A DNA stretch of 5,309 nucleotides from positions 1-5,309 of the forward strand of contig CALEKV010000106.1 in NCBI GenBank assembly GCA_937902525.1, given 5' to 3'. This DNA is from an uncultured Candidatus Saccharibacteria bacterium. Lineage in GTDB: Bacteria > Patescibacteriota > Saccharimonadia > Saccharimonadales > Saccharimonadaceae. The notes beneath the pieces are model-generated. The model was not told where the DNA came from. It did not search any database and saw only the letters and a program-made list of their open reading frames with translations. Both the position numbers and the translations under genes were made by a program. This document shows positions 1 through 5,309 of this stretch, piece by piece (positions within the stretch are counted from its first letter, which is position 1; every line of letters begins with the position of its first letter).

Positions 1-922
1 GATTAGCCACCTTTTCAATACGTGCTTTGATAGCCTGGAAAAATGCCACCTCTTCACGAATCGCCAATGCCTCGGGGCGTGGCATCGCAAGCGCATAGGC
101 CTTGCTCAGTTCGAGCACATGCTGGCGAATTCTCTTTTCACCGTCGTTAATACTCAGGATATACTCCTCCGCGTCTAGGATAATCTGCAGCTTATCGTGC
201 GTCGATGCATCAAAATACCGTCTATAGTCAAAATGTCCGAACATATCTCGCACTACCTCATAGCGCATCTTCATCTGAGCTACTGCTTCAGCAATGTCGA
301 GCTGTGGTGTACCCCCACCACCACTTTGTGTGTAGTCCGCCATCGCATCGCGCAAGGCACCGGCTACACCCAAATAGTCCACAACTAGTCCGCCGGTTTT
401 GCCCGGAAACACGCGGTTGACGCGAGCGATTGCTTGCATTAGGTTATGGCCCTTGAGCGGCTTGTCTAAATACATCGTGTGCATGTTTGGTACGTCAAAT
501 CCCGTCAACCACATATCGCAAACGATTACCATTTCCAGCTCATCCTTCGGATCTTTGATGCGTTTTTCGATCTCTTTGATGCGGACCTTATTACGAATAT
601 GCGGTTGCAGATATTCGGCATCACTTGCCGAGCCGGTGATAATAACCTTCACCTTGCCGTGTTTATCGTCATCACTGTGCCAGTCGGGTCGATAGGCGAC
701 AATTTTCTCGTATAGCTCCGCTGCAATACTGCGGCTCATCGTCACAATCATACCCTTGCCTTCCAGCGACTCTTGGCGCTGTTCAAAATGCTGGATGATG
801 TCCAGTGCAATAACGTTCAGTCGCTCAGCATTGCCAACGATCGCTTCTTTTTGGGCATATTCGGTCTTCAGTTTGTCTTGGCGACTTACTTCTTCGCCCT
901 CCAGTAGGTCATCAACCCGTTG
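1..922 (-). pseudogene. hsdR: Type I restriction enzyme R subunit, C-terminal remnant lacking its N-terminal half
   Basis: HsdR is the ATP-dependent translocase and nuclease subunit of type I restriction-modification complexes. The minus-strand frame stays open for 307 codons from 922 to the window edge. It shows the second RecA-like helicase domain: VTMSRSIAAELYEKI, then RPDWHSDDD, TGSASD, motif V (DMWLTGFDVPNMHTMYLDKP) and motif VI (QAIARVNRVF), followed by PGKTGGLVVDYLGVAGALRDAM and the start of the helical C-terminal region. These strings match the HsdR family closely. Going upstream, the frame meets TGA at 923-925 and TAA at 938-940. The PD-(D/E)XK nuclease domain and helicase motifs I-III, normally several hundred residues, are therefore absent, and a Nudix gene on the other strand occupies the space. 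Reading UGA as glycine, as in some CPR lineages, would not rescue it because the TAA follows within five codons. The 3' end lies outside the window. The family call is firm. That it is nonfunctional is inferred from the missing domains; a contig misjoin is the alternative. Confidence 0.9.
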
Positions 923-947
923 TCATGTCCTAGCGTGTTACTATAGC
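920..947 (+). promoter_or_regulatory. Probable promoter of the Nudix gene, giving a leaderless or near-leaderless mRNA
   Basis: TTGTCA at 920-925 differs from the -35 consensus by one base. TATAGC at 942-947 lies 16 bp downstream as a -10 candidate. An overlapping alternative is an extended -10, TG-T-TACTAT, at 936-944. Either would start transcription at about 951-954, essentially on the ATG at 953. There is no Shine-Dalgarno sequence before that ATG, which fits leaderless translation. The -35 lies exactly where the HsdR frame ends. This is inferred from sequence alone. Confidence 0.4.
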
Positions 948-952
948 ACTGT

Positions 953-1402
953 ATGGTTAAGCAAAGAGTGGAAATCGAAACAGTTGCAAAAATACTTATA
1001 ATCGATGCTCAAAATAGAGGATTAGTCTTAATTTTAGGTAAACATCTAAAATATCCAGAGAAATCATATTTACCTGATTTGCCCGGGGGAATAGTTGATG
1101 CGGGCGAGTCTGAGCGGGCGGCCGTCATCCGAGAAGTCCACGAAGAGTGTGGTGTTACTCTAGATCCGTACAGTATCCAGCTTGCTTATAGTGAAACGGC
1201 CTATTACGAGAAAGAAAACAAATCTGTCACAAAACTTTTTTACATTGCGTATACAGAAAAGACTCCCTTGATAATGTTGAGCTGGGAGCATAGTGATTAC
1301 AAGTGGGTTGCTCTAAATGAGCTCCATACAGTTGACGTACGTCCGTTCTTCAATGAGGCTATAAAATACTCAATGCAGAACAACTTGATTACACCTCGGT
1401 AA
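953..1402 (+). CDS. Nudix hydrolase (MutT-like)
   Basis: Nudix enzymes hydrolyse nucleoside diphosphates linked to another moiety, such as oxidised dNTPs, NDP-sugars or dinucleoside polyphosphates, using divalent metal held by the Nudix box. The 149-aa protein is a single domain of normal family length. A beta-strand start (residues 6-18) leads to LPGGIVDAGE and an exact Nudix box at residues 46-68: G46, E52, then R60-E61-V62-H63-E64-E65-C66-G67-V68, fitting Gx5Ex7REUxEExGU. All metal-binding glutamates are present. The substrate cannot be read from the sequence. No ribosome binding site precedes the ATG, but a promoter ends just upstream, so the mRNA is probably leaderless. The first 100 bases are visibly more AT-rich than the flanking hsdR remnant, and the gene begins about 30 bp past the hsdR break, suggesting it arrived with the rearrangement. 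Its last 14 bases overlap the convergent gene downstream. The family call is sure; the biological role is unknown. Confidence 0.93.
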   Translation: MVKQRVEIETVAKILIIDAQNRGLVLILGKHLKYPEKSYLPDLPGGIVDAGESERAAVIREVHEECGVTLDPYSIQLAYSETAYYEKENKSVTKLFYIAYTEKTPLIMLSWEHSDYKWVALNELHTVDVRPFFNEAIKYSMQNNLITPR

Positions 1403-1871
1403 TTTCACGAATTCTTCTCCACAGGTTGTCGTAATAGGGTTGCGTGTAGTGTAGTGGATGCAAACCCCACGGATGAGTTGACGAAGTAACGAATAAAGAA
1501 TCGTCATGAGATATATGATGCGCGTTAAGCTCGCTAGTAGCTATTTCGTCCAGCAAACTCCACTGCTGATTTTTCTCCACTAAACGCTTGGCGTTATTGA
1601 ACTCGTGCGATGTCTCATCTCCGTCTGTATGTACTGTTGAAAATCGAGCTGAATTAACAATCAGCTCCGTCTTCGGTAGGGCACTTCTTAATTGATCACG
1701 AATTATTCTTAGTGATTCAATTGCAAATTGGCCGTATCTACCATCGCCAAATCGCATTCTTTCGGGAGGGCTAGCATGTTGATCGTCAAAATATCTATCG
1801 GCATCTTGCGGCGTTCGAAACGCCATGTGATTACGTGTTATATACCTCCACATCTTCAGAGTAACACCCAT
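1389..1871 (-). CDS. Hypothetical protein, histidine-rich C-terminal half
   Basis: I do not recognise this 160-aa protein. It is soluble in character, with no signal peptide or membrane segment. Residues 20-60 are charged and probably helical, including an amphipathic stretch near IESLRIIRDQLRSAL. A short hydrophobic strand-like segment (ELIVNSARFSTV, 69-80) follows, then a polar part with HTDGDE (81-86). Six histidines cluster at 118, 119, 122, 133, 138 and 141, ending in aromatic-rich PLHYTQPYYDNLW, so metal binding is possible but unproven. Starts are ambiguous: M1 (1871), M7 (1853) and M16 (1826) all lack a Shine-Dalgarno sequence. M16 sits 10 bases after TATAAC (1842 down to 1837), a good -10 for a nearly leaderless transcript, so the true protein may be about 145 aa. 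It converges on the Nudix gene with a 14-bp tail overlap and follows tRNA-Trp on the same strand, beyond that gene's likely terminator. Long open frame and protein-like composition support a real gene. Confidence 0.65.
   Translation of the reverse strand: MGVTLKMWRYITRNHMAFRTPQDADRYFDDQHASPPERMRFGDGRYGQFAIESLRIIRDQLRSALPKTELIVNSARFSTVHTDGDETSHEFNNAKRLVEKNQQWSLLDEIATSELNAHHISHDDSLFVTSSTHPWGLHPLHYTQPYYDNLWRRIREITEV
1837..1842 (-). promoter_or_regulatory. Candidate -10 box inside the annotated start of the hypothetical gene
   Basis: Reading the minus strand, TATAAC (within GGTATATAAC) is followed after 10 bases by an ATG at 1826 that is in frame with the hypothetical gene. The expected transcription start would fall about four bases before that ATG. 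The corresponding -35 position holds only GTTACT, a weak match. This would favour the shorter 145-aa start. The evidence is suggestive only. Confidence 0.25.
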
Positions 1872-1952
1872 GTGGACATCAGCAAAAAGTCAATACAGGG
1901 AACCGTGGAATGAAATTTGAGGACTATATGCCCCGATGCATCACCTATACCT

Positions 1953-2001
1953 AAAAGTTTAAATAAATATGACATACCTTCGACAGTATGTCATATTTAT
2001 T
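1953..2001 (-). terminator. Hairpin terminator of tRNA-Trp (16-bp perfect inverted repeat)
   Basis: AATAAATATGACATAC (1962-1977) and its exact reverse complement (1986-2001) flank an 8-base loop (1978-1985). On the minus strand the hairpin begins at the last base of the tRNA CCA end. It is followed by T, AAAC and TTTT (down to 1953), a modest U-rich tail. Position and polarity suit termination of the tRNA transcript. The stem has only three G-C pairs, unusual for an intrinsic terminator, so a role in 3' processing or as a recombination site is also possible. Confidence 0.55.
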
Positions 2002-2076
2002 GGCAGGGGCGACAGGACTCGAACCTACAACCAACGGTTTTGGAGACCGCTACTCTACCAATTGAGCTACGCCCCT
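2001..2076 (-). tRNA. trnW: tRNA-Trp (anticodon CCA)
   Basis: This 76-nt gene folds into a complete cloverleaf. The acceptor strands AGGGGCG and CGCCCCT pair fully. The discriminator is G, and the CCA end is encoded. The D arm contains GCTCAATTGGTAGAG. The anticodon stem GCGGT/ACCGT has one G-U pair and holds the loop CTCCAAA, with the CCA anticodon at 2043-2041. The T loop is TTCGAGT with stem GTAGG/CCTGT, containing two G-U pairs. The G discriminator and acceptor stem are those of canonical bacterial tRNA-Trp. It decodes UGG in the ribosome. A perfect TATAAT lies upstream and a hairpin begins at its 3' end, so it is probably transcribed alone. Confidence 0.97.
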
Positions 2077-2101
2077 ATAAAAAATGTTCGAACAGTAACG
2101 T

Positions 2102-2131
2102 ATTATATCAGATATCCACAGCGCGGCGCAA
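2102..2131 (-). promoter_or_regulatory. Promoter of tRNA-Trp
   Basis: On the minus strand a perfect TATAAT (2107 down to 2102) sits 25 bases before the tRNA 5' end. The best -35 candidate, TTGCGC (2131 down to 2126), is weak, with an 18-bp spacer. Transcription would start near 2095, leaving a 5' leader of about 20 nt for RNase P to remove. Confidence 0.6.
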
Positions 2132-2158
2132 AATAGTGTGAAAAAGTTAACATAAGCG

Positions 2159-2187
2159 TTGCAAACAAAATTACAACGGACTATAAT
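2159..2187 (+). promoter_or_regulatory. Promoter of the alpha-glucan operon
   Basis: TTGCAA (2159-2164) and a perfect TATAAT (2182-2187) are separated by an ideal 17-bp spacer. Transcription would start near 2194 and give a 5' leader of about 72 nt before the glycosyltransferase ATG. It is divergent from the tRNA-Trp promoter; the two -10 boxes are about 75 bp apart. I see no clear operator or riboswitch in the leader, which holds a G6 run at 2222-2227. Confidence 0.65.
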
Positions 2188-2227
2188 CAAAGTTGAAATA
2201 ACACAATAAAACGTAATTGTTGGGGGG

Positions 2228-2269
2228 ATGGAAAGCGCTACAACTCGCCTTCTACTGATAAGAGGATGA
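2228..2269 (+). other. Possible 13-codon upstream reading frame overlapping the glycosyltransferase start
   Basis: An ATG directly after the G6 run (2222-2227) opens a frame encoding MESATTRLLLIRG. Its TGA at 2267-2269 overlaps the downstream ATG in the pattern ATGA (2266-2269), typical of translational coupling. Its own initiation signal is poor because the G run touches the ATG. A 13-codon frame can arise by chance, so this is only a candidate leader peptide. Confidence 0.2.
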
Positions 2270-3501
2270 AGATATTAATGCTTGGGTGGGAGTTGCCACC
2301 GCACAATAGCGGAGGCCTGGGGGTAGCCTGCTATCACTTAAGTAAGGCGCTTGCGCTGGAAGGGGCTCAAATTGATTTTGTTTTGCCCTATAGCGCCGAT
2401 CACCCCGGTACGGAATACATGAAAATCCATGCGGCCACTCAACTTGAACCGATTCATAAATACGGCATGATGGGCGCCTACGACAGTAAGTATGTGGAAG
2501 AACATGACCTCGACAAGGTAGATATCAAAGACTTGCAAAATATTCGTGGTGTGCAAAAAAGGTATGTACAGTTTGTTGAGCGCGCTGTTGAAAACGGCAA
2601 GTTTGATCACGTTGATGCTATCCATGCGCACGATTGGTTGACCATGGAAGCTGGCATGAGGGCTAAGCAGTTAACCGACAAGCCACTGATAGTGCATGTA
2701 CATGCTACCGAATTCGACCGCGCTGGGCATTTTGGCAGCGGTAATCCAATTGTCCACGAAATTGAATATCAGGGCCTAATGATGGCCGATCGCATTTTGG
2801 CCGTGAGCGGCATTACAAAAAGTATCATTGTACATAAATATGGTATTCCGGCCGAAAAGGTTGAAGTGGTGTATAACGGTATGGATGTGTCGAGCATGGG
2901 CGTACACGAATATGACATGCGCACCTATAAATACCTTGAGGCGCTAAAGGCCGAAGGCTACACAATCGTCAGTGCTATTACTCGCTTTACGGTTTCAAAA
3001 GGTTTAACCCACCTGTTAGAGGGTTTTGCAAAAGCTGTCAGCAAGTACGACCGAATGATGTTGCTGTTAGCTGGTGACGGCGAACAGCGCGGTGAATTAA
3101 TTGAAATGGCGGCTAATTTGGGCATATCCGATAAAGTTTGTTTTACGGGCTTTGTACGCGGCAAGCAATGGCGCGATGCATATAGTGTAAGTGACGTATT
3201 TGTGATGAGTAGTGTAAGTGAACCATTTGGGTTAACCGCATTAGAGGCAGCGCACTATGGCAATGCGCTGGTGTTGACTAAGCAATCCGGCGTAGCCGAA
3301 ATTCTTGATTCTATTTTTCGCTATGATTTTTGGGACACCAACAAACTGGCCGATCAGCTGGTGGGTATCGCGGCATCCCCTGCGTTAAAGTCTGCCCTAC
3401 AGTGTGATATTAAAAAAGAATATGCTAAACTATCATGGACAGATATCGCGAAAAAATGTATGGGCATCTACAAAAAAGTAAAGATAGGGGTAATGGCATA
3501 A
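2266..3501 (+). CDS. GT4-type glycosyltransferase, glycogen synthase-like
   Basis: This 411-aa GT-B fold enzyme probably transfers glucose from a nucleotide sugar to an alpha-glucan in the cytoplasm. The N-terminal domain starts MKILMLGWELPPHNSGGLG, the glycogen-synthase-like GGLG loop (16-19), with HAHDW at 120-124 and VHATEFDR near 145-152. The C-terminal domain has VYNGMD (202-207), the R250/K255 phosphate-binding pair in ITRFTVSKG, AGDGEQR near 269-275, and the EX7E motif E319-PFGLTAL-E327. All expected active-site elements are present and length is normal for GT4. It is the first gene of the operon; its TAA overlaps the ATG of the GH57 gene by one base. AGAGG touches the start ATG and is too close to act as its ribosome binding site, so either initiation is coupled to an upstream frame or M5 (2278, spacing 12) is used. 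M1 is preferred because MKIL forms the expected first strand. Donor and exact product are not readable; other GT4 sugar transferases are possible. Confidence 0.9.
   Translation: MKILMLGWELPPHNSGGLGVACYHLSKALALEGAQIDFVLPYSADHPGTEYMKIHAATQLEPIHKYGMMGAYDSKYVEEHDLDKVDIKDLQNIRGVQKRYVQFVERAVENGKFDHVDAIHAHDWLTMEAGMRAKQLTDKPLIVHVHATEFDRAGHFGSGNPIVHEIEYQGLMMADRILAVSGITKSIIVHKYGIPAEKVEVVYNGMDVSSMGVHEYDMRTYKYLEALKAEGYTIVSAITRFTVSKGLTHLLEGFAKAVSKYDRMMLLLAGDGEQRGELIEMAANLGISDKVCFTGFVRGKQWRDAYSVSDVFVMSSVSEPFGLTALEAAHYGNALVLTKQSGVAEILDSIFRYDFWDTNKLADQLVGIAASPALKSALQCDIKKEYAKLSWTDIAKKCMGIYKKVKIGVMA
3486..3490 (+). promoter_or_regulatory. Ribosome binding site of the GH57 gene
   Basis: AGGGG lies inside the end of the glycosyltransferase gene, 10 bases before the ATG at 3501. 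It supports 3501 rather than the upstream in-frame ATG at 3435, which lies within the glycosyltransferase coding region and would add 22 residues before the conserved GH57 N-terminus. Confidence 0.6.
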
Positions 3502-4718
3502 TGGCTAACAGGGGGTTGGTATTATATTTGCACGTGCACCAACCATGGCGCATTAGGGACTATTCCGTATTTGATACGGCGGTCAATCACGATTATTTTA
3601 ACGATGGTTCAGACTATGCGTCATCGAACAAGGCTATCTTTGATAAAGTAGCTGCAAAAAGCTACTACCCTATGAATGCCGTCTTACAACGCATGCTTGA
3701 CACCTATCCTGACTTTAAGCTGTCGCTTAGTATTTCGGGCACGGTAATTGAGCAGATGGAAGCCTGGGACCCGGAATGCCTAGCTAGTTTTAAGCGCTTG
3801 GTTGACACCGGGCGTGTAGAAATCGTTGCCGAAACTTACTATCATAGCCTATCATTCTTTTATAGCCGTCCAGAATTTGAACGCCAAGTTAATTTGCATC
3901 TTAATAAAATCCGCCGAGTGTTCGGAGTAGAAACTACTGCTTTTCGCAATACCGAACTGGCATATAATGATCAGCTGGCAAAGTGGGCCGATGAATCGGG
4001 TTATCAGGCAATTATCACTGAAGGCTGGGACAAAGTACTGGGTTGGCGTAGCCCAAATTATGTTTACCGCCCAGAAGGCACAAACAACATTAAACTGTTA
4101 CTTAAAAACTATCAGCTAAGTGACGATATCGCCTTTAGGTTTGGTAATAAAGCCTGGGAGGGCTACCCACTAACGGCCGATAAGTACACGACTTGGACAA
4201 ACGACGCACTCGGTGATGGTCAGGTAGTAAATCTGTTTATGGATTACGAAACCTTTGGTGAAAATGTTTGGGAAGACACCGGCATTTTTGCATTTTTTGA
4301 AGAATTTATTAAACAATGGAACGCTAACGGCGACAATACGTTCTACACTATTACTCAGGCCGCGGGCGCCTTTGATAGCAAGGATTACGTCAGCATGCCT
4401 AATACCGTTACCTGGGCAGATACTGAACGCGACCTTAGCGCATGGCTTGGCAATGGTCTGCAACAGGAAGCTCTACGGCATATTTATAACTTGGAAGAAG
4501 ACGTGATGCGTAGCGGTGATGATGATATTATTCGCGACTGGAGCCGCCTGACCACCAGTGACCACTCATATTATATGTATAATCGTTACACAACAGATGG
4601 TGATGTACATGCCTACTTCAGCCCCTATCAGTCACCATACGATGCTTTTTTGTACTATATGAACGTTGTTCGCGACATGCGCTACCGCGTTATGGGTGTT
4701 AACCACAGGGGGCTATAA
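3501..4718 (+). CDS. Glycoside hydrolase family 57 (alpha-amylase type)
   Basis: GH57 enzymes act on alpha-1,4-glucans as retaining amylases, glucanotransferases or branching enzymes. From the ATG at 3501 the protein has 405 aa and starts MANRGLVLYLHVHQP, with the family's first conserved region HQP at 13-15. ETYYHS (111-116) gives region 2. FRNTEL (148-153) contains the likely nucleophile E152. MDYETFGE (247-254) contains the likely acid/base D248. WADTERDLSAWLGN (305-318) and a C-terminal stretch with SDHSYYMY and HAYFSPYQSPYDAF (353-383) are typical of the shorter intracellular archaeal and CPR amylase-like GH57 group. Branching enzymes are usually longer (above 500 aa), so amylase or glucanotransferase activity is favoured but not proven. 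No signal peptide is visible. The start overlaps the preceding stop by one base and the stop directly abuts the next ATG, indicating coupled translation in an operon. Confidence 0.92.
   Translation: MANRGLVLYLHVHQPWRIRDYSVFDTAVNHDYFNDGSDYASSNKAIFDKVAAKSYYPMNAVLQRMLDTYPDFKLSLSISGTVIEQMEAWDPECLASFKRLVDTGRVEIVAETYYHSLSFFYSRPEFERQVNLHLNKIRRVFGVETTAFRNTELAYNDQLAKWADESGYQAIITEGWDKVLGWRSPNYVYRPEGTNNIKLLLKNYQLSDDIAFRFGNKAWEGYPLTADKYTTWTNDALGDGQVVNLFMDYETFGENVWEDTGIFAFFEEFIKQWNANGDNTFYTITQAAGAFDSKDYVSMPNTVTWADTERDLSAWLGNGLQQEALRHIYNLEEDVMRSGDDDIIRDWSRLTTSDHSYYMYNRYTTDGDVHAYFSPYQSPYDAFLYYMNVVRDMRYRVMGVNHRGL
4707..4712 (+). promoter_or_regulatory. Ribosome binding site of the GH15 gene
   Basis: AGGGGG ends six bases before the ATG at 4719, an ideal spacing. 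It lies inside the last codons of the GH57 gene and fixes the start of the GH15 gene. Confidence 0.75.
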
Positions 4719-5309
4719 ATGTCCCGCCCGGTGGTTTTAAGCAATAGCGAGCTCCATGTAGGCCTGAACGAATACGGCTTGGTGCATGATTTTTATTATC
4801 CTTACGTTGGACTGGAAAACCATGCCGCCGATAATGCCTTAAGACACCACATTGGTGTTTGGGTAGACGGGCGCATCAGTTGGCTTGATAGTGGCGAGTG
4901 GACTTTTGATTTTAGCTATCCGCATAATGCGTTAATTGGTCACACGGTCGCTAAAAATGATTCATTACAAATTACGCTTGAATTTGATGACACGGTCGAT
5001 GCAGAGTATAGCGCCTTGCTGCGTAACGTGCATATAATTAATGGTTCCGATAATCAGCGCGAAATTAGACTGTTCATGCACCAGGCGTTCATTATTGGAG
5101 ATTCAGCCAGCACCACTGACACTGTGCAGTATTTGCCAAATGACCATGCCATGCTGCATTATCGTGGTCGCCGGGCATTTATTGTGTCGGGGCGCATGGA
5201 TGCAGGCAAAACGTTTGATCAATACACTTGCGGTTTGTTTGGCATTGAGGGCCATGAAGGTACGTATAAGGACGCTGAAGACGGCGAGTTGACCTTATGC
5301 AATGTAGAG
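4719..5309 (+). CDS. Glycoside hydrolase family 15 (glucoamylase-like), N-terminal part
   Basis: The frame runs from ATG 4719 to the window edge, 197 codons without a stop, so the gene is cut by the window. The visible part is the N-terminal beta-sandwich domain of bacterial GH15 enzymes. It contains GLNEYGLVHDFYYPYVGLEN (15-34), the hallmark HHIGVWVDGRISWL (43-56), and then strands such as LLRNVHIINGSD and REIRLFMHQAF. The catalytic (alpha/alpha)6 barrel, with its two glutamates, lies beyond the edge and cannot be checked. Family members usually have about 600-670 residues and release glucose from non-reducing ends of alpha-1,4 (and often alpha-1,6) glucans; some act as trehalases or glucodextranases. 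No signal peptide is seen, which suits a cytoplasmic role. It follows the GH57 stop with no gap and has a strong Shine-Dalgarno sequence, so it is the third gene of the alpha-glucan operon. The ORF has no in-frame defect within the window. Confidence 0.9.
   Translation, partial: MSRPVVLSNSELHVGLNEYGLVHDFYYPYVGLENHAADNALRHHIGVWVDGRISWLDSGEWTFDFSYPHNALIGHTVAKNDSLQITLEFDDTVDAEYSALLRNVHIINGSDNQREIRLFMHQAFIIGDSASTTDTVQYLPNDHAMLHYRGRRAFIVSGRMDAGKTFDQYTCGLFGIEGHEGTYKDAEDGELTLCNVE

Noticed and set aside
923..940. Recoded UGA (glycine, as in Gracilibacteria and SR1) to keep hsdR open
   Set aside because: Even if UGA were read through, TAA at 938-940 closes the same frame five codons further upstream, and the other genes in the window need no recoding.
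197..1001. Several plus-strand open frames of 63-98 codons between 197 and 1001
   Set aside because: They lie antisense to the well-supported hsdR remnant (the last runs into the Nudix gene), have low-complexity or serine/cysteine-rich translations, and show no family motif.
890..2080. Mobile island bounded by a duplicated tRNA-Trp end
   Set aside because: I looked for a second copy of the tRNA 3' sequence near the hsdR break and found none, and there is no integrase or transposase in the window.
1917..2141. Plus-strand 74-codon frame containing WQGRQDSNLQPTVLE
   Set aside because: This is the well-known false translation of the antisense strand of a tRNA gene; it covers tRNA-Trp.
3435..3500. 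Upstream ATG that would extend the GH57 protein by 22 residues
   Set aside because: The extension lies inside the glycosyltransferase frame and its charged sequence does not resemble a GH57 start. The ATG at 3501 directly precedes the conserved first strand and has an AGGGG site 10 bases upstream.
4170..4506. Frames of 97 and 83 codons overlapping the GH57 gene on both strands
   Set aside because: They are shadows of a gene with intact catalytic motifs and have no recognisable features. The same holds for the minus-strand frames at 2338-2631 and 2958-3164 and the plus-strand frame at 5041-5292.

Overview
The window suggests a small-genome bacterium of the Candidate Phyla Radiation, most likely a Candidatus Saccharibacteria (TM7) relative. 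This is an inference from a tightly packed GT4 - GH57 - GH15 alpha-glucan gene set, standard-code genes and very short intergenic gaps. No rRNA or other phylogenetic marker is present, so the assignment is tentative.

Layout. Bases 1-922 (minus strand) hold the C-terminal part of a type I restriction endonuclease subunit, HsdR. Its reading frame ends abruptly at stop codons (923-925, then 938-940). The nuclease domain and the first helicase domain are absent, so it is a truncated remnant. At the break a promoter-like sequence leads straight into a plus-strand Nudix hydrolase (953-1402) with a perfect Nudix box and almost no leader. Convergent with it, and overlapping its tail by 14 bp, is an unrecognised histidine-rich protein of about 160 aa (1389-1871, minus). 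Next come a tRNA-Trp(CCA) gene (2001-2076, minus) and a 16-bp perfect inverted repeat at its 3' end that looks like its terminator.

Bases 2077-2265 are a divergent regulatory region with a perfect TATAAT box on each strand. One faces the tRNA. The other faces an operon of three genes: a GT4 glycogen-synthase-like glycosyltransferase (2266-3501), a GH57 amylase-type glycoside hydrolase (3501-4718) and the N-terminal part of a GH15 glucoamylase-like enzyme (4719 to the window edge). The joints are a 1-base stop/start overlap (TAATG) and a zero-base gap (TAAATG), so translation is probably coupled.

How the genes work together. The glycosyltransferase plausibly builds or extends an alpha-glucan, the GH57 enzyme cleaves or rearranges it, and the GH15 enzyme releases glucose from chain ends. 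None shows a signal peptide, which fits a cytoplasmic storage-polysaccharide cycle. The left part (broken HsdR, Nudix gene, unknown gene) reads as an accessory, rearranged region ending near a tRNA gene. I found no CRISPR array, insertion sequence or recognised defence system other than the HsdR remnant.
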